The notes beneath the pieces were generated by a model. The model was given only the letters and a program-made list of their open reading frames with translations. It was not told the DNA's origin and made no database searches. The position numbers and the translations under genes were made by a program. From NCBI GenBank assembly GCA_965653565.1, contig CBFHAI010000016.1, positions 15,902 to 79,901 on the forward strand: a DNA stretch of 64,000 nt. Direction: 5' to 3'. Positions 44,648 through 54,405 of this stretch are shown here, in pieces; within the stretch, counting starts at the first letter, position 1; each line of letters starts with the position of its first letter. The stretch comes from JALCLA01 sp965653565 (lineage in GTDB: Bacteria > Pseudomonadota > Gammaproteobacteria > Xanthomonadales > Xanthomonadaceae).

Positions 44648-45666
44648 CAGTGCGTTTCGGTCACCTTGCGCAGATGCGGCGGGCGATCGGGGTCGCGTCC
44701 GCGCGCCACGGCCAGCGCATTCACCAGACGATAGTAGCTTTGCACCATCAGCAGCGGTTCGAGCGCCGGATGCGCGACCACGGTCGGCAGGTTGATCGCG
44801 CCTTTCAGTTCCGGCCCGGCGATCATCACCTGCACGCCGCGCTCGACCAGTTCGCGGCCGAGCGTCAACAGGCCGCCGCGCGTTTCGTCATCCTGCACCA
44901 GCATCAGCGCGGGAAAGGTGCCGCTCAACAGCGCCTGCGGACCGTGCCGCACTTCGGCGCCGCTGAAGGCTTCCGCGTGCAGGCCGCAGGTTTCCTTGCC
45001 TTTCAGCGCGGCCTCCTGCGCGATGCCCAGGCCGAGTCCGCGGCCGATCACATACAGATGGCTGGCGTCGCGCAAACGCTCGAGCGCCGGACTCCAATCC
45101 AGTTCCCACGCCTGCGCCAGCAATTCGGGCGCTTCGATTTCGCAGCGCTGCAAGGCCGGTTCCCGGGTCCATGCTGCAACGATCTGCATCACGGCCGCGA
45201 GCGCCGCGATGAAGCTCTTCGACGCGGCCACGCTCAGTTCCGGTCCCGCGCACAATCCGAAAACATAGTGCGCGATCTGTGCGAGCGGCGAGTGCTCGTC
45301 GTTCACCAGCGCGACCACGGTGGCGCCGGCGCGGCGCGCGGCATCGGCCGATGCGACCAGGTCCGGGCTGCGGCCCGACTGCGAAATCGCCAGGAACAGG
45401 CAGCCCTGCAATTGCGGCGTGGCCTGGTACACCGAACTGACCGACGGCGCCGCCGACGACACCACCACGCCGGTGCGGATCTCGATCAGATACTTCGCGT
45501 AGGTCGCCGCATGATCGCTGCTGCCGCGCGCGCAAGTGACGACGGCGCGCGGCGGGCGCGCGCGCAACGATTCGCCCAGCCGCGTCGCGGCGGCGTGGTT
45601 GCGCGCGAGCAAGGTCCGCACGACGGCGCTGGCTTCGGCGGCTTCGCGAAACAGCAAGGTGCTCAT
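44647..45666 (-). CDS. nagB-II: SIS-domain glucosamine-6-phosphate deaminase NagB-II
   Basis: The 339-aa protein has two SIS domains: the first with CARGSSDHAATYAKYLIE, SISQSGRSPDL-like AISQSGRSPDLV and SVAASKSF; the second with VIGRGLGLGIAQEAALKGKE. This GlmS-isomerase-like architecture without a glutaminase domain is the alternative GlcN-6-P deaminase of Shewanella and Xanthomonas nag clusters. It feeds fructose-6-P into glycolysis. The start may be the ATG at 45678, overlapping the regulator gene by 8 bases; 45666 fits the family N-terminus (MSTLLFREA). Confidence 0.9.
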   Translation of the reverse strand: MSTLLFREAAEASAVVRTLLARNHAAATRLGESLRARPPRAVVTCARGSSDHAATYAKYLIEIRTGVVVSSAAPSVSSVYQATPQLQGCLFLAISQSGRSPDLVASADAARRAGATVVALVNDEHSPLAQIAHYVFGLCAGPELSVAASKSFIAALAAVMQIVAAWTREPALQRCEIEAPELLAQAWELDWSPALERLRDASHLYVIGRGLGLGIAQEAALKGKETCGLHAEAFSGAEVRHGPQALLSGTFPALMLVQDDETRGGLLTLGRELVERGVQVMIAGPELKGAINLPTVVAHPALEPLLMVQSYYRLVNALAVARGRDPDRPPHLRKVTETH

Positions 45667-45670
45667 CGGA

Positions 45671-46417
45671 TCACTCATTGGGAGAATTGAGTTCGGCGAC
45701 GAAATCGTAGGTATCGCCGCGGTAATACGACTGGCAGAACTCCACCGCACGACCATCTCGCAAAAAACCGACGCGCTCGACCAGCAGCCCTGCATCGCCT
45801 TCATGCGCGTCGAGCAGCTTCGCCTGTTCGGCGCGCAACAGCAGCGCACGCAGGCGCTGCAATGCGCGCACCGGCCGATTGCCCGCGGCTTCGAGCGCTT
45901 CGTACAGGGAACTGTCCACTGCTTCCGGCGACGACAGGCACGAGGCGACGATCGTCGCGTACTCCAGCGACATCGGCGCGTTGTCGGCGAAACGCAAACG
46001 GTGAAACCGGAACACCGGCGTGCCGGGGCTCAGCCGCAGCGTGAGCGCTTCCTCCGGCGTGACGGTGCCTTCGGATTTGCGTAGCCATTCGCTGTGCGGC
46101 GTGCGGCCGCGCGCGCGCATGTCTTCCGAGAACGAGGTGAGCTTGGCGAAGTTCTTCTCGACGCGCGAAGCGACGAAGTTGCCGGCGCCTTGCCGGCGCA
46201 CCAGCAGGCCTTCGTCGACCAGGCCTTCGATCGCCTTGCGCACGGTGATGCGCGACACCGACAGCTCTTCGGCCAGCTGGCGCTCGGCCGGCAGGGCATC
46301 GTCGACGCCCAGCACGCGCTGTTCGATCGCCTCGCGCAGGGCGCGCTGCAACTGCTGGTACAGCGGCAGGCTGCTGGCCGGGTCGAGCGGACGCAAGGTC
46401 TTGGTCAGGCTGGTCAT
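45671..46417 (-). CDS. nagQ: GntR/HutC-family regulator of the GlcNAc regulon
   Basis: The 248-aa protein has an N-terminal winged helix (LPLYQQLQRALREAIEQ, LPAERQLAEELSVSRITVRKAIEGLVDEGLLVRRQGAGNFV) and a C-terminal UTRA ligand-binding domain of the HutC type. Such NagR/NagQ regulators sense GlcN-6-P or GlcNAc-6-P and repress nag genes. It is the first gene of the nagQ-nagB-II-nagA operon and is divergent from the TonB receptor. The repeats at 46434-46611 are its probable sites. Confidence 0.92.
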   Translation of the reverse strand: MTSLTKTLRPLDPASSLPLYQQLQRALREAIEQRVLGVDDALPAERQLAEELSVSRITVRKAIEGLVDEGLLVRRQGAGNFVASRVEKNFAKLTSFSEDMRARGRTPHSEWLRKSEGTVTPEEALTLRLSPGTPVFRFHRLRFADNAPMSLEYATIVASCLSSPEAVDSSLYEALEAAGNRPVRALQRLRALLLRAEQAKLLDAHEGDAGLLVERVGFLRDGRAVEFCQSYYRGDTYDFVAELNSPNE

Positions 46418-46433
46418 ATTCCCCGTCGCTCGA

Positions 46434-46611
46434 ATACCACTGAGATACCACTTGCCGGTGTCGCAATTCTGCCCGCCGGGTCATGGATTCGGCGGAATCG
46501 TGCAGCGCAGCAAGATATTGACTTGCTTCGTGGTCGCAACTCTAGCATTGCATTCGGCGGATTGGTAGGGTATAGGTGTGATGTGGTTCTAAGGTGGCAC
46601 TAGAGTGGTAT
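46434..46611. promoter_or_regulatory. Divergent nag control region with repeated ATACCACT operators
   Basis: ATACCACT occurs at 46434-46441 and 46445-46452, and its reverse complement AGTGGTAT at 46604-46611. The pair lies just before the regulator ATG, the single copy 86 bases before the TonB receptor ATG. A TTGACT -35-like hexamer at 46518-46523 lies between them. The layout suits a GntR-type repressor acting on both arms. Confidence 0.6.
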
Positions 46612-46696
46612 GCAAGCCATCGAGGTCATCAGGGGCGACCGCAAGGTCGACACAACAGCCGTCCAAACCAACGCGGCGGACGAACGGGGAGTTTTC

Positions 46697-49426
46697 ATGA
46701 ACATCAAGCGCACCTCCATCGCCACGGCGATCTCACTCGCCCTGATCGGCTTCGCCGCCGTGGCGCAGGCTCAACAGACCACCGGCACCACCAGTTCGCG
46801 CGACGACGCCGACCCGGCCGTCCTCGACGGCATCGAGGTGCGCGGCATCCGCTCCTCGCTCGAGAAATCGCTCGAAGGCAAGCGCAACGAAGACAGCGTG
46901 GTCGAAGTCATCACCGCCGAGGACATCGGCAAGATGCCCGACAAGAACGTCGCCGATTCGCTCGCCCGCGTGCCCGGCGTCACCACGCAGTCGCAATCGG
47001 GCGGCTCCGGCGGCTTCGACGAAAAGGATCGCGTGAGCCTGCGCGGCACCAATCCGAGTCTGACCCAGACGCTGATCAACGGACACTCGATCGCCTCGGG
47101 CGACTGGTTCGTGCTCGACCAGGTGGGACTGGTCGGACGCAGCGCCAGCTACTCGCTGCTGCCGTCCGAACTGGTGAGCCAGGTCGTCGTGCGCAAGAGC
47201 GCCACTGCCGATCTGGTCGAAGGCGGCGTCGCCGGTGCGGTCGATATCATCACGCGCAAGCCGCTCGACTTCCGCAGGCAATTCACGCTGGAAGGTTCGC
47301 TGCAGGCCGTCTATGCCGAACTGCCGGAAGAAACCGATCCGCAGATTTCCGCGCTGCTGAACTGGAAGAACGATGCCGATTCGTTCGGCGTGATGGTGCA
47401 GGCCTTCAACGAGAAACGTCATCTACGGCGCGACGGTCAGGAAATCCTCGGCTACGCGCAGATTTCGCCGACCAGCGCGCTCGCCACCGCGCGCCCGGAT
47501 CTGGCCAACGTCTACTACCCGACCCTGATCGGTTCGTCGCTGTTCGAGCAGGAGCGCGAGCGCAAGGGCGGCCTGATCGATCTGCAGGTGCGCTTGAACG
47601 ACAGCTTCGAAATCGATCTGTCGGGCTTCAAATCGAAACTCGACGCCACCAACTACAACCGCAACTGGATGTTCTGGGGCAGTCGCGTGATCGGCACCGA
47701 CAACCGCATCCCCGATTCGTACACGGTGCGCAACAACACCCTGGTGGCCGCCACCTGGAACAATGTCGGCGTGCCCGGCGCCAACGCGCAGTACGCGATC
47801 GTCGACAACATCTATCGACCCGGCGCCTATTCGGAAACCGATTTCCTCAACCTCGACCTGACCTGGCGGGCGAGCGACAGCCTCACCTTGAAGGGCAAGA
47901 TCGGCACCACCAGCGGCGAGGGCGTGACGCCGAAGCAGGGTGTGTTCGAAGGCGACGTGTTCAACACCGGCGCGAGCTATTCGTTCAACGGCATCGATCG
48001 TCCGGCCGACGTGTCGTTCCCGAACGGCGATCCGTCGAACTTCACTGGCACCACGCTCGACTGGATCTTCGGCGCCAGCCCGGCCAGCACCAGCGACGAC
48101 GAAGACTACGCGCAGTTCGACGGCGACTGGGCGCTCGACAGCGACACCTTCACCAATGTGCGCTTCGGCGTGCGCTGGGCCGAACATCAGCGCGAAACGC
48201 ATCAAGTCGCGCAGGGCCCGAACTGGGCCGCCGATCCGTTCGCGCCCGGCAATCTGCCGGTGTGGAACGGCGAAACCTATCCGGCCGATTTCGGCAACGG
48301 CCTGGGCGGCAATTTCCCGCGCGACGTCTGGCAGATTTCGCCGGAAGAGCTCGAACGCTGGGGCGATATCTATTCCAATCGCGATCCGGTGTCGCGCCGC
48401 TTCTGGCCGGGCGAATTCTCGATGGACGAGGAAATCACCGCCGGCTACGTGATGGCGGTGCTGGCCGGCTCGAACTGGAGCGGCAACGTCGGCGTGCGCC
48501 TGGTGCAGACCAAGGAAGACGTGCTGGTGAACGTCGCGATTCCGGGCGACGTGTGCGCGGCACTCGAGCCGTGCCCGTCGGTGCCGGGCGCGATCACCAC
48601 GTCGGCCTTCGGCTCGTTCTACCAGCGCTCGGTGAAGCACACCTACGACGATGTGCTGCCGAGTGCGAATTTCCGCTGGGATCTGAGCGAGGATCTGGTC
48701 GGCCGCGTCGCGCTGTCGCGCACGCTGGCGCGTCCGGACTTCAGCGCGCTGGGCGGCGCCCTCACCGCCGACGACACCACCAACACCGGCAACGGCGGCA
48801 ATCCCGATCTCGAACCGATCGTCGCCAACAACTTCGAGGGCGCACTGGAGTGGTACTACTCGCCGCGCTCGCTGTTGTCGGCCGGCATCTTCGTGATCGA
48901 CCTCGATAGCTATGTGAGCTTCGGCACCTACCAGACCGAGCTGCTCAACATCCGCACCGGCCAGTTCGAGACCTACACCATCTCCGCGCCGGTGAATGCG
49001 GGCGGCAAGGTGCGGGGCGCCGAGTTCTCGTGGCAATCGCCGATCGTCGGCAACTTCGGCGGCTGGGCCAACTACACCTATGCCGATGCCGAGGAAGACG
49101 GCGGCGCCGATCTGGTCGGCGCCTCGCGCGATACCTTCAATGTCGGTGCCTACTGGGAAAACGAACGCTTCGGCGCGCGCGTGGCCTACACCTATCGCTC
49201 GAAGTTCTTCGTCGGCCTGGATCGCAGTTCGCCGCAATACCAGGACGACACCGGCACCTTGGCCGCCAGCGCTTCGTGGCGCTGGACCGATCGGGTGAGC
49301 TTCACCTTCGAAGCCAACAACCTCAACAACCCGACGCTGAAGTATTACGGCCTCAACGAAGACCAGCCGCGCGCGTTCTACGACAACGGACGTCAGTTCT
49401 ACCTGGGAGTTCGAGTCGCCCTGTAA
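46697..49426 (+). CDS. TonB-dependent outer-membrane receptor for GlcNAc/chitooligosaccharides
   Basis: The 909-aa protein has a signal peptide (NIKRTSIATAISLALIGFAAVAQA) and a TonB-box-like region LDGIEVRGIRSSLEKSLE (about residues 47-64). The plug domain has VVEVITAEDIGKMPDKNVADSLARVPGV. A 22-strand barrel follows to the C-terminal FYLGVRVAL, ending in an aromatic/hydrophobic residue pattern. It belongs to the large Lysobacterales carbohydrate TBDR group. Neighbours (GH20, PTS) point to GlcNAc or chitin oligomers. GGGGAG stands 6 bases before the ATG. Confidence 0.92.
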   Translation: MNIKRTSIATAISLALIGFAAVAQAQQTTGTTSSRDDADPAVLDGIEVRGIRSSLEKSLEGKRNEDSVVEVITAEDIGKMPDKNVADSLARVPGVTTQSQSGGSGGFDEKDRVSLRGTNPSLTQTLINGHSIASGDWFVLDQVGLVGRSASYSLLPSELVSQVVVRKSATADLVEGGVAGAVDIITRKPLDFRRQFTLEGSLQAVYAELPEETDPQISALLNWKNDADSFGVMVQAFNEKRHLRRDGQEILGYAQISPTSALATARPDLANVYYPTLIGSSLFEQERERKGGLIDLQVRLNDSFEIDLSGFKSKLDATNYNRNWMFWGSRVIGTDNRIPDSYTVRNNTLVAATWNNVGVPGANAQYAIVDNIYRPGAYSETDFLNLDLTWRASDSLTLKGKIGTTSGEGVTPKQGVFEGDVFNTGASYSFNGIDRPADVSFPNGDPSNFTGTTLDWIFGASPASTSDDEDYAQFDGDWALDSDTFTNVRFGVRWAEHQRETHQVAQGPNWAADPFAPGNLPVWNGETYPADFGNGLGGNFPRDVWQISPEELERWGDIYSNRDPVSRRFWPGEFSMDEEITAGYVMAVLAGSNWSGNVGVRLVQTKEDVLVNVAIPGDVCAALEPCPSVPGAITTSAFGSFYQRSVKHTYDDVLPSANFRWDLSEDLVGRVALSRTLARPDFSALGGALTADDTTNTGNGGNPDLEPIVANNFEGALEWYYSPRSLLSAGIFVIDLDSYVSFGTYQTELLNIRTGQFETYTISAPVNAGGKVRGAEFSWQSPIVGNFGGWANYTYADAEEDGGADLVGASRDTFNVGAYWENERFGARVAYTYRSKFFVGLDRSSPQYQDDTGTLAASASWRWTDRVSFTFEANNLNNPTLKYYGLNEDQPRAFYDNGRQFYLGVRVAL

Positions 49427-49447
49427 GCCGCGGCGCCAGCCGCTGGC

Positions 49448-49483
49448 CCCGGCGCGATGCGTCCCCATCGCGCCGGGATTTTT
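49448..49483 (+). terminator. Strong intrinsic terminator after the TonB receptor gene
   Basis: CCCGGCGCGATG-CGTCCC-CATCGCGCCGGG is a perfect 12-bp stem with a 6-base loop, followed by ATTTTT. It would limit read-through from the highly expressed receptor into the enzyme genes. Confidence 0.85.
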
Positions 49484-49546
49484 CTCCATCGCGTTGTGCG
49501 TCACGCCGCTCGGTCGCGCGCAACGCCGCGTAAACTGCAGGCCGGC

Positions 49547-51865
49547 ATGATCGACTTTTCCTTCCAAGGTTTTTCCCGTCGCACCTTCGCCCTAGCAGGT
49601 AGCGTGCTGATGCTGGCTGCGCAGACGGTTTGCGCCGCCGCCGCCGAACCGTCGCTGCTGCCGCGGCCGGCGAGCGTCGACATCGGTGCGGGACGATTGG
49701 CGTTGCCGGCGACGCTGGCAGTGCAGGTGCCCGCCGATGACGCGGTGGCGCTCGACATCGCCACCTTGCTCGCGCAGCGCGTGCAGCGCAGTTGCGGTCG
49801 CACGCTCACCGTGGGTCCGGCGCCGCGTGATTCAGTTGCCGTCGCCTTCCGCCGCGTCGAGGCAACGAAAGAAACGTCGCCCGAGGCCTACCGCGTCGAA
49901 GTCGCGAACCATGGAATCGCGTTGCAGGCCGCGACCGATGCCGGTTTGCGGCAAGGCGCCACCACGGTGCTGCAACTGGTCTGCATGAACGGCGACTCGC
50001 TGCCATTCGCCACCATCGACGACCGCCCGCAATTCGCCTGGCGCGGCGTGATGCTCGATTCGGCGCGCCACTATCAATCGCCCGATTATCTGCGGCGTTT
50101 CCTCGATGCGATGGCGCTGCACAAACTCAATGTGCTGCATTGGCATCTGACCGACGACCAGGCCTGGCGTCTGGAAATCAGGAAGTATCCGCGCCTCACC
50201 GAGGTCGGCGCCTGGCGCGTTCCGGCCGGCGCCGCAGCGCACGCCGATATCGATCCGGTCACCGGAAAACCCCGGCTCTACGGCGGTTTCTATTCGCAGC
50301 AGACGGTGCGCGAACTGGTCGCCTACGCGGCGCGCCTGGGCATCACGATCGTTCCGGAAATCGAAATGCCGGGCCACGCCAGCGCAGCGATCGCGGCCTA
50401 TCCCGGACTCGGCGCGAAGCGCGCAGCGGTCACCGAGGTGCCGTCCGACTGGGGCATCTACCCGAACGCTTTCGCACTCGACGAACCCACTTTCGAATTC
50501 CTGCAGGACGTGCTGCGCGAAACGATGGCGTTGTTCCCGTCGCCATGGATTCATGTCGGCGGCGACGAGGTCGAAGCCGGGCAATGGCTGGCCTCGGACG
50601 CCGGTCGCGCATTGGCAAAGAAGCTGGGCACCGACGACGGCCACGCCTTGCAGGCGCATTTCACCCAGCGCATCGCGAAATTCGTCGCCGACAGCGGCCG
50701 CACGATGGTCGGCTGGGATGAAATCCTGTCGCCGGGACTCGCGCGCGACGCCGTGGTGATGAGCTGGCGCGGCGTCGACGGCGCCGTGAAAGCCGCCGCG
50801 CAAGGCCACGACACGGTGCTGTCGCCGTGGCCGATGCTGTACTTCGACAATCGCCAGTCGACCGCGCTCGACGAGCCGCCCGGCCGCGTCAAAGTGATTT
50901 CGCTGCGCGACGTCTACCACTTCGACCCGTCGCCTGCCGCGCTGTCGCCCGAAGACCAGAAACACATTCTTGGTGTGCAAGGCGCGGTGTGGGCGGAACA
51001 TATCCGCAGCGAAGCGCGCGTCGATCACATGACGTTCCCGCGTGTGGCGGCGATCGCCGAAGTCGCCTGGACGCCATCGGAACGCCGCGACTGGAACGAG
51101 TTCGCGCGCCGGCTCGGCGCGCTCGTGCCGCTGTACGAATCGATCGGACTGAACTACGCCGACAGCGCCTTCGCACCGCAGTTCGAAGTGGCGCACGCGG
51201 CCGGCAAGGTATCGATCGAGATCGAAACGCAGGGTCAGGCCAGCGAAATCCGCTACACGCTGGATGGCAGCGCGCCGCGCGCCGATTCGCCGCGCTATTA
51301 CGATCCGCTGACGGCGACGCCGCCGCTCGAAGTTCGTGCCCGGTCGTTCATCGGTTCGAACGCGGTTTCGAAGGAGCGCCGGAAAGTAATCGGCATTGCG
51401 GAAGAGCAGTCGCGCAGCAGCCGCGAATTGACCTTGTGCGGCGACGCGATTCCGATCGTGATCGAAGACGATGCGCCGGTGGGCGGCGAGCGCGCGTCGT
51501 TCGCGGTCGATATCCAGAATCCGTGCTGGATCTTCCCGAAGGCCGACCTGAGCGACGTCACCGCCATCGAAGTGCAGGTCGGGCAGATTCCGTTCAACTT
51601 CCAGATCGGCGCCGCGCGCGACAAGATCGAGTTCGCCAAGCCGGGCGACGGCGGCGAAGAATTGCAGGTGCGGCTCGATGCTTGCGATGGCGAGATCATC
51701 GCGCGGTTGCCGCTCGAATCCGCCGCCGGCAACAACGCAGTGACGCGGCTCGATCCGGCGAAGATCGAAGCGCCGAAGGCCGGCCTGCACGATCTTTGTT
51801 TTCGCTTCGCGCAGCAGCGGCTCGATCTGGTGTGGGTGATCGACCGTATCCGGCTGGTGCGCTGA
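49547..51865 (+). CDS. GH20 beta-N-acetylhexosaminidase
   Basis: The 772-aa exported enzyme (signal peptide about residues 1-36, FALAGSVLMLAAQTVCAAAA) removes terminal GlcNAc from chitooligosaccharides. Domains are GH20b (about 40-160), the GH20 barrel (160-510) with HWHLTDDQAW and HVGGDEV (Asp340, Glu341 catalytic pair), and a C-terminal CHB_HEX_C-like strand domain (EIRYTLDGSAPRADSPRYYD). A further beta-sandwich ends the protein. The start was chosen before the signal peptide. It abuts nagF (TGATG overlap). Confidence 0.95.
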   Translation: MIDFSFQGFSRRTFALAGSVLMLAAQTVCAAAAEPSLLPRPASVDIGAGRLALPATLAVQVPADDAVALDIATLLAQRVQRSCGRTLTVGPAPRDSVAVAFRRVEATKETSPEAYRVEVANHGIALQAATDAGLRQGATTVLQLVCMNGDSLPFATIDDRPQFAWRGVMLDSARHYQSPDYLRRFLDAMALHKLNVLHWHLTDDQAWRLEIRKYPRLTEVGAWRVPAGAAAHADIDPVTGKPRLYGGFYSQQTVRELVAYAARLGITIVPEIEMPGHASAAIAAYPGLGAKRAAVTEVPSDWGIYPNAFALDEPTFEFLQDVLRETMALFPSPWIHVGGDEVEAGQWLASDAGRALAKKLGTDDGHALQAHFTQRIAKFVADSGRTMVGWDEILSPGLARDAVVMSWRGVDGAVKAAAQGHDTVLSPWPMLYFDNRQSTALDEPPGRVKVISLRDVYHFDPSPAALSPEDQKHILGVQGAVWAEHIRSEARVDHMTFPRVAAIAEVAWTPSERRDWNEFARRLGALVPLYESIGLNYADSAFAPQFEVAHAAGKVSIEIETQGQASEIRYTLDGSAPRADSPRYYDPLTATPPLEVRARSFIGSNAVSKERRKVIGIAEEQSRSSRELTLCGDAIPIVIEDDAPVGGERASFAVDIQNPCWIFPKADLSDVTAIEVQVGQIPFNFQIGAARDKIEFAKPGDGGEELQVRLDACDGEIIARLPLESAAGNNAVTRLDPAKIEAPKAGLHDLCFRFAQQRLDLVWVIDRIRLVR

Positions 51866-54372
51866 TGAGCCGTATCGAGCTGCGCGCGCCGCTGTCGGGC
51901 TGGGTGTTGCCGCTGGCGCAGGTGCGCGACGAAGCGTTCGCATCGGGGCTGGTCGGCGATGGTGTCGCGATCGATCCGATCGACGGCACGCTGTGGGCGC
52001 CGTTCGATGGCGTCGTCGTGCTGCCGGGCAATGCGAAACACGCGCTGAGCGTGCGGCATGCGGGCGGTGCCGAAATCCTGATGCACGTGGGCATCGACAC
52101 GGTGAGCCTGCGCGGCGAAGGTTTCGAGTTGCTGGTGGAGAACGGCCGATCGGTGCGTGCCGGCGACGCGCTGCTGCGCTTCGATCTGGATTTCATCGCG
52201 CGCAATGCGCCGAGCGCGGTGACGCCGGTGCTGTTGGCGTCGGGCGGGAAAGTTACGCGAAGAATCGCGGAATGCGCGGTGCGGGCGGGCGAATTCCTTT
52301 TCGAAATCGAACTCGACGCGGTCGCCGCGATTTCCGGCATGCCGCAGATCGAGATGCGTCGCCGATTCCGCGTGCCTTTCGATCACGGCCTGCACGCACG
52401 ACCGGCGGCGCAGGTGGTGGCCGCGCTGCGCGCCACGACGTGCCGGGTCGAGCTGACCGCGCACGGCCGTCGCGCCAATGCGCGCAGCGCCGTGGCGTTG
52501 ATGTCGCTCGGCGTGCAGGCCGGCGATGAAGTCGAAGCCGTGGCGCAAGGCGCCGATGCGGGCGCGGCGTTGGAGTCGCTGGCCGCGTTGCTTGCACCGG
52601 TCGAAGTTGCCGCCGTTTCGGAAAAACGTGTGATGGTTGTCCCGCAGTTGCCGAAGGAACTGCGCGGCATCGTCGCTTCGCGCGGCATCGCGATCGGCAT
52701 TTCGGTGGCGCTGCGCGACGACGAAATCGAGGTGAGCGAAACCGGTCGCGGCGAAGTAGTCGAACGCGATGCGCTCGGTGCAGCACTGGCGAGGGTCTCG
52801 GCAAATCTCGAAAGCCTGGCCGCCACGGCTGGCACGGGCCAGCGCGACGTGCTCGAAGCGCACGCCGCGCTGTTGGACGATCCGGAAATCGCCGCGCTGG
52901 CCGATACCGAACTGCGGGCCGGAAAAAGCGCGGCGTTTGCCTGGCGCCAGGCATTGCGGTCGACCATCGAAACCCTGTCGCGCCTCGACGACGAACGCAT
53001 GCGCGAACGCGCCGCCGACCTGCGCGATCTCGAACGCCAGGTGCTGCGCACGCTCGCCGGCGAATCGCCGTCGGCGGCCCACGCGCTGCCCGACAACGCG
53101 ATTGTGTTCGCCGACGAACTGCTGCCGTCGCAGCTGACCGCGCTCGATGCATCGCGATTGGCCGGCATCGTGATGGCGCGCGGTGGTCCGACGTCGCATG
53201 TCGCGCTGCTGGCCGCGGCGCGCGGAATCCCCGCCTTGGTTGCCACCGGCGAACAAGCGACCTGGGTGCCTGACGGACACACGATCCTGCTCGACGCCGA
53301 ACGCGGCCGCGTCGCCATCGACCCACCCGCAAGCGAGCTGGCCTCACTGCGCGAGCGCGCCGCCGAACGCGCGCAACGCGCGGCGTCGGATCTGGCACAG
53401 GCCACGCATCCGGCCGCCACTCGCGATGGCACGCGCATCCACGTCAACGCCAATATCGGCGCGGTCTCCGAAGCGATGCCGGCCTGCGCGCACGGTGCCG
53501 AAGGTTGCGGCTTGCTGCGCACCGAATTCCTGTTTCTCGATCGGCGCGCGGCGCCGGACGAAGACGAGCAGCAACGCATCTACGCCGCCGTGGCGGCGGG
53601 CTTCGGCGAACGCACGCTCACCATCCGCGTGCTCGATGTCGGCGGCGACAAGCCGCTGGCCTATCTGCCGCTGCCGCGCGAGGAAAATCCCGCGCTCGGC
53701 GTGCGCGGCCTGCGCGTCGGCCTGCGCTCGCCGGCGCTGCTGCGCACGCAGCTGCGCGCGATCCTGCGGGCCGGGCCGGCGAAATCGCTGCGCATCCTGC
53801 TGCCGATGGTCAACGATCTTGCCGAGCTGCGTGCGACGCGCGAGTTGCTGCACGAATGCGCGCAACAACTCGGCATCGATTCCTTGCCCGCGCTCGGCGT
53901 GATGATCGAGACCCCCGCCGCCGCCTTGCTCGCCGACCAGTTGGCGCGCGAAGCCGATTTCCTGTCGATCGGCAGCAACGATCTTTCGCAGTACGTGCTG
54001 GCCATCGACCGCGCGCATGCCGAACTCGCCGCCGGCCTCGATGGCTTGCATCCCGCGGTGCTCAGGTTGATCGCGCAAGTGGCGGCCGCCGGCAAGCGCG
54101 CGAATTGCGGCGTGTCGGTGTGCGGCGGGCTGGCGTCGGAAATCGAGGCGCTGCCGGTGCTGATCGGGCTGGGCATCCGCGATATTTCCGTCGTGCCGGC
54201 CGGCATCCCGCGCATCAAGCGCCGCGTGCGCGAACTCGACCTCAGCGCATGCGAAGCGCTGGCGCGACAGGCGCTCGACTGCGAATCGGCCGGCGAAGTG
54301 CGTGCACTCGTCGCCCGCCTCGCGCACGAAACCACGGCGCCGCGCGTCCGCGCGGCCGGCCTCGATGCTTGA
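51865..54372 (+). CDS. nagF: PTS multiphosphoryl transfer protein EIIA-HPr-EI (NagF)
   Basis: The 835-aa cytosolic fusion has EIIA-Glc-like residues 1-150 (phospho-His74 in ILMHVGIDTV), HPr at 165-250 (His177 in DHGLHARPAAQ) and Enzyme I from about 265 (His445 in GGPTSHVALL). The EI PEP-binding domain has GCGLLRTEFLF, ILLPMVNDLAEL, GVMIETPAA, IGSNDLSQY and CGGLASE. It passes phosphate from PEP to the EIIBC encoded next. It removes the need for the general PTS. Confidence 0.95.
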   Translation: MSRIELRAPLSGWVLPLAQVRDEAFASGLVGDGVAIDPIDGTLWAPFDGVVVLPGNAKHALSVRHAGGAEILMHVGIDTVSLRGEGFELLVENGRSVRAGDALLRFDLDFIARNAPSAVTPVLLASGGKVTRRIAECAVRAGEFLFEIELDAVAAISGMPQIEMRRRFRVPFDHGLHARPAAQVVAALRATTCRVELTAHGRRANARSAVALMSLGVQAGDEVEAVAQGADAGAALESLAALLAPVEVAAVSEKRVMVVPQLPKELRGIVASRGIAIGISVALRDDEIEVSETGRGEVVERDALGAALARVSANLESLAATAGTGQRDVLEAHAALLDDPEIAALADTELRAGKSAAFAWRQALRSTIETLSRLDDERMRERAADLRDLERQVLRTLAGESPSAAHALPDNAIVFADELLPSQLTALDASRLAGIVMARGGPTSHVALLAAARGIPALVATGEQATWVPDGHTILLDAERGRVAIDPPASELASLRERAAERAQRAASDLAQATHPAATRDGTRIHVNANIGAVSEAMPACAHGAEGCGLLRTEFLFLDRRAAPDEDEQQRIYAAVAAGFGERTLTIRVLDVGGDKPLAYLPLPREENPALGVRGLRVGLRSPALLRTQLRAILRAGPAKSLRILLPMVNDLAELRATRELLHECAQQLGIDSLPALGVMIETPAAALLADQLAREADFLSIGSNDLSQYVLAIDRAHAELAAGLDGLHPAVLRLIAQVAAAGKRANCGVSVCGGLASEIEALPVLIGLGIRDISVVPAGIPRIKRRVRELDLSACEALARQALDCESAGEVRALVARLAHETTAPRVRAAGLDA

Positions 54373-54405
54373 CGGCGCGCCGCGTGCGCGCCTGAGGAAT
54401 TGCGC

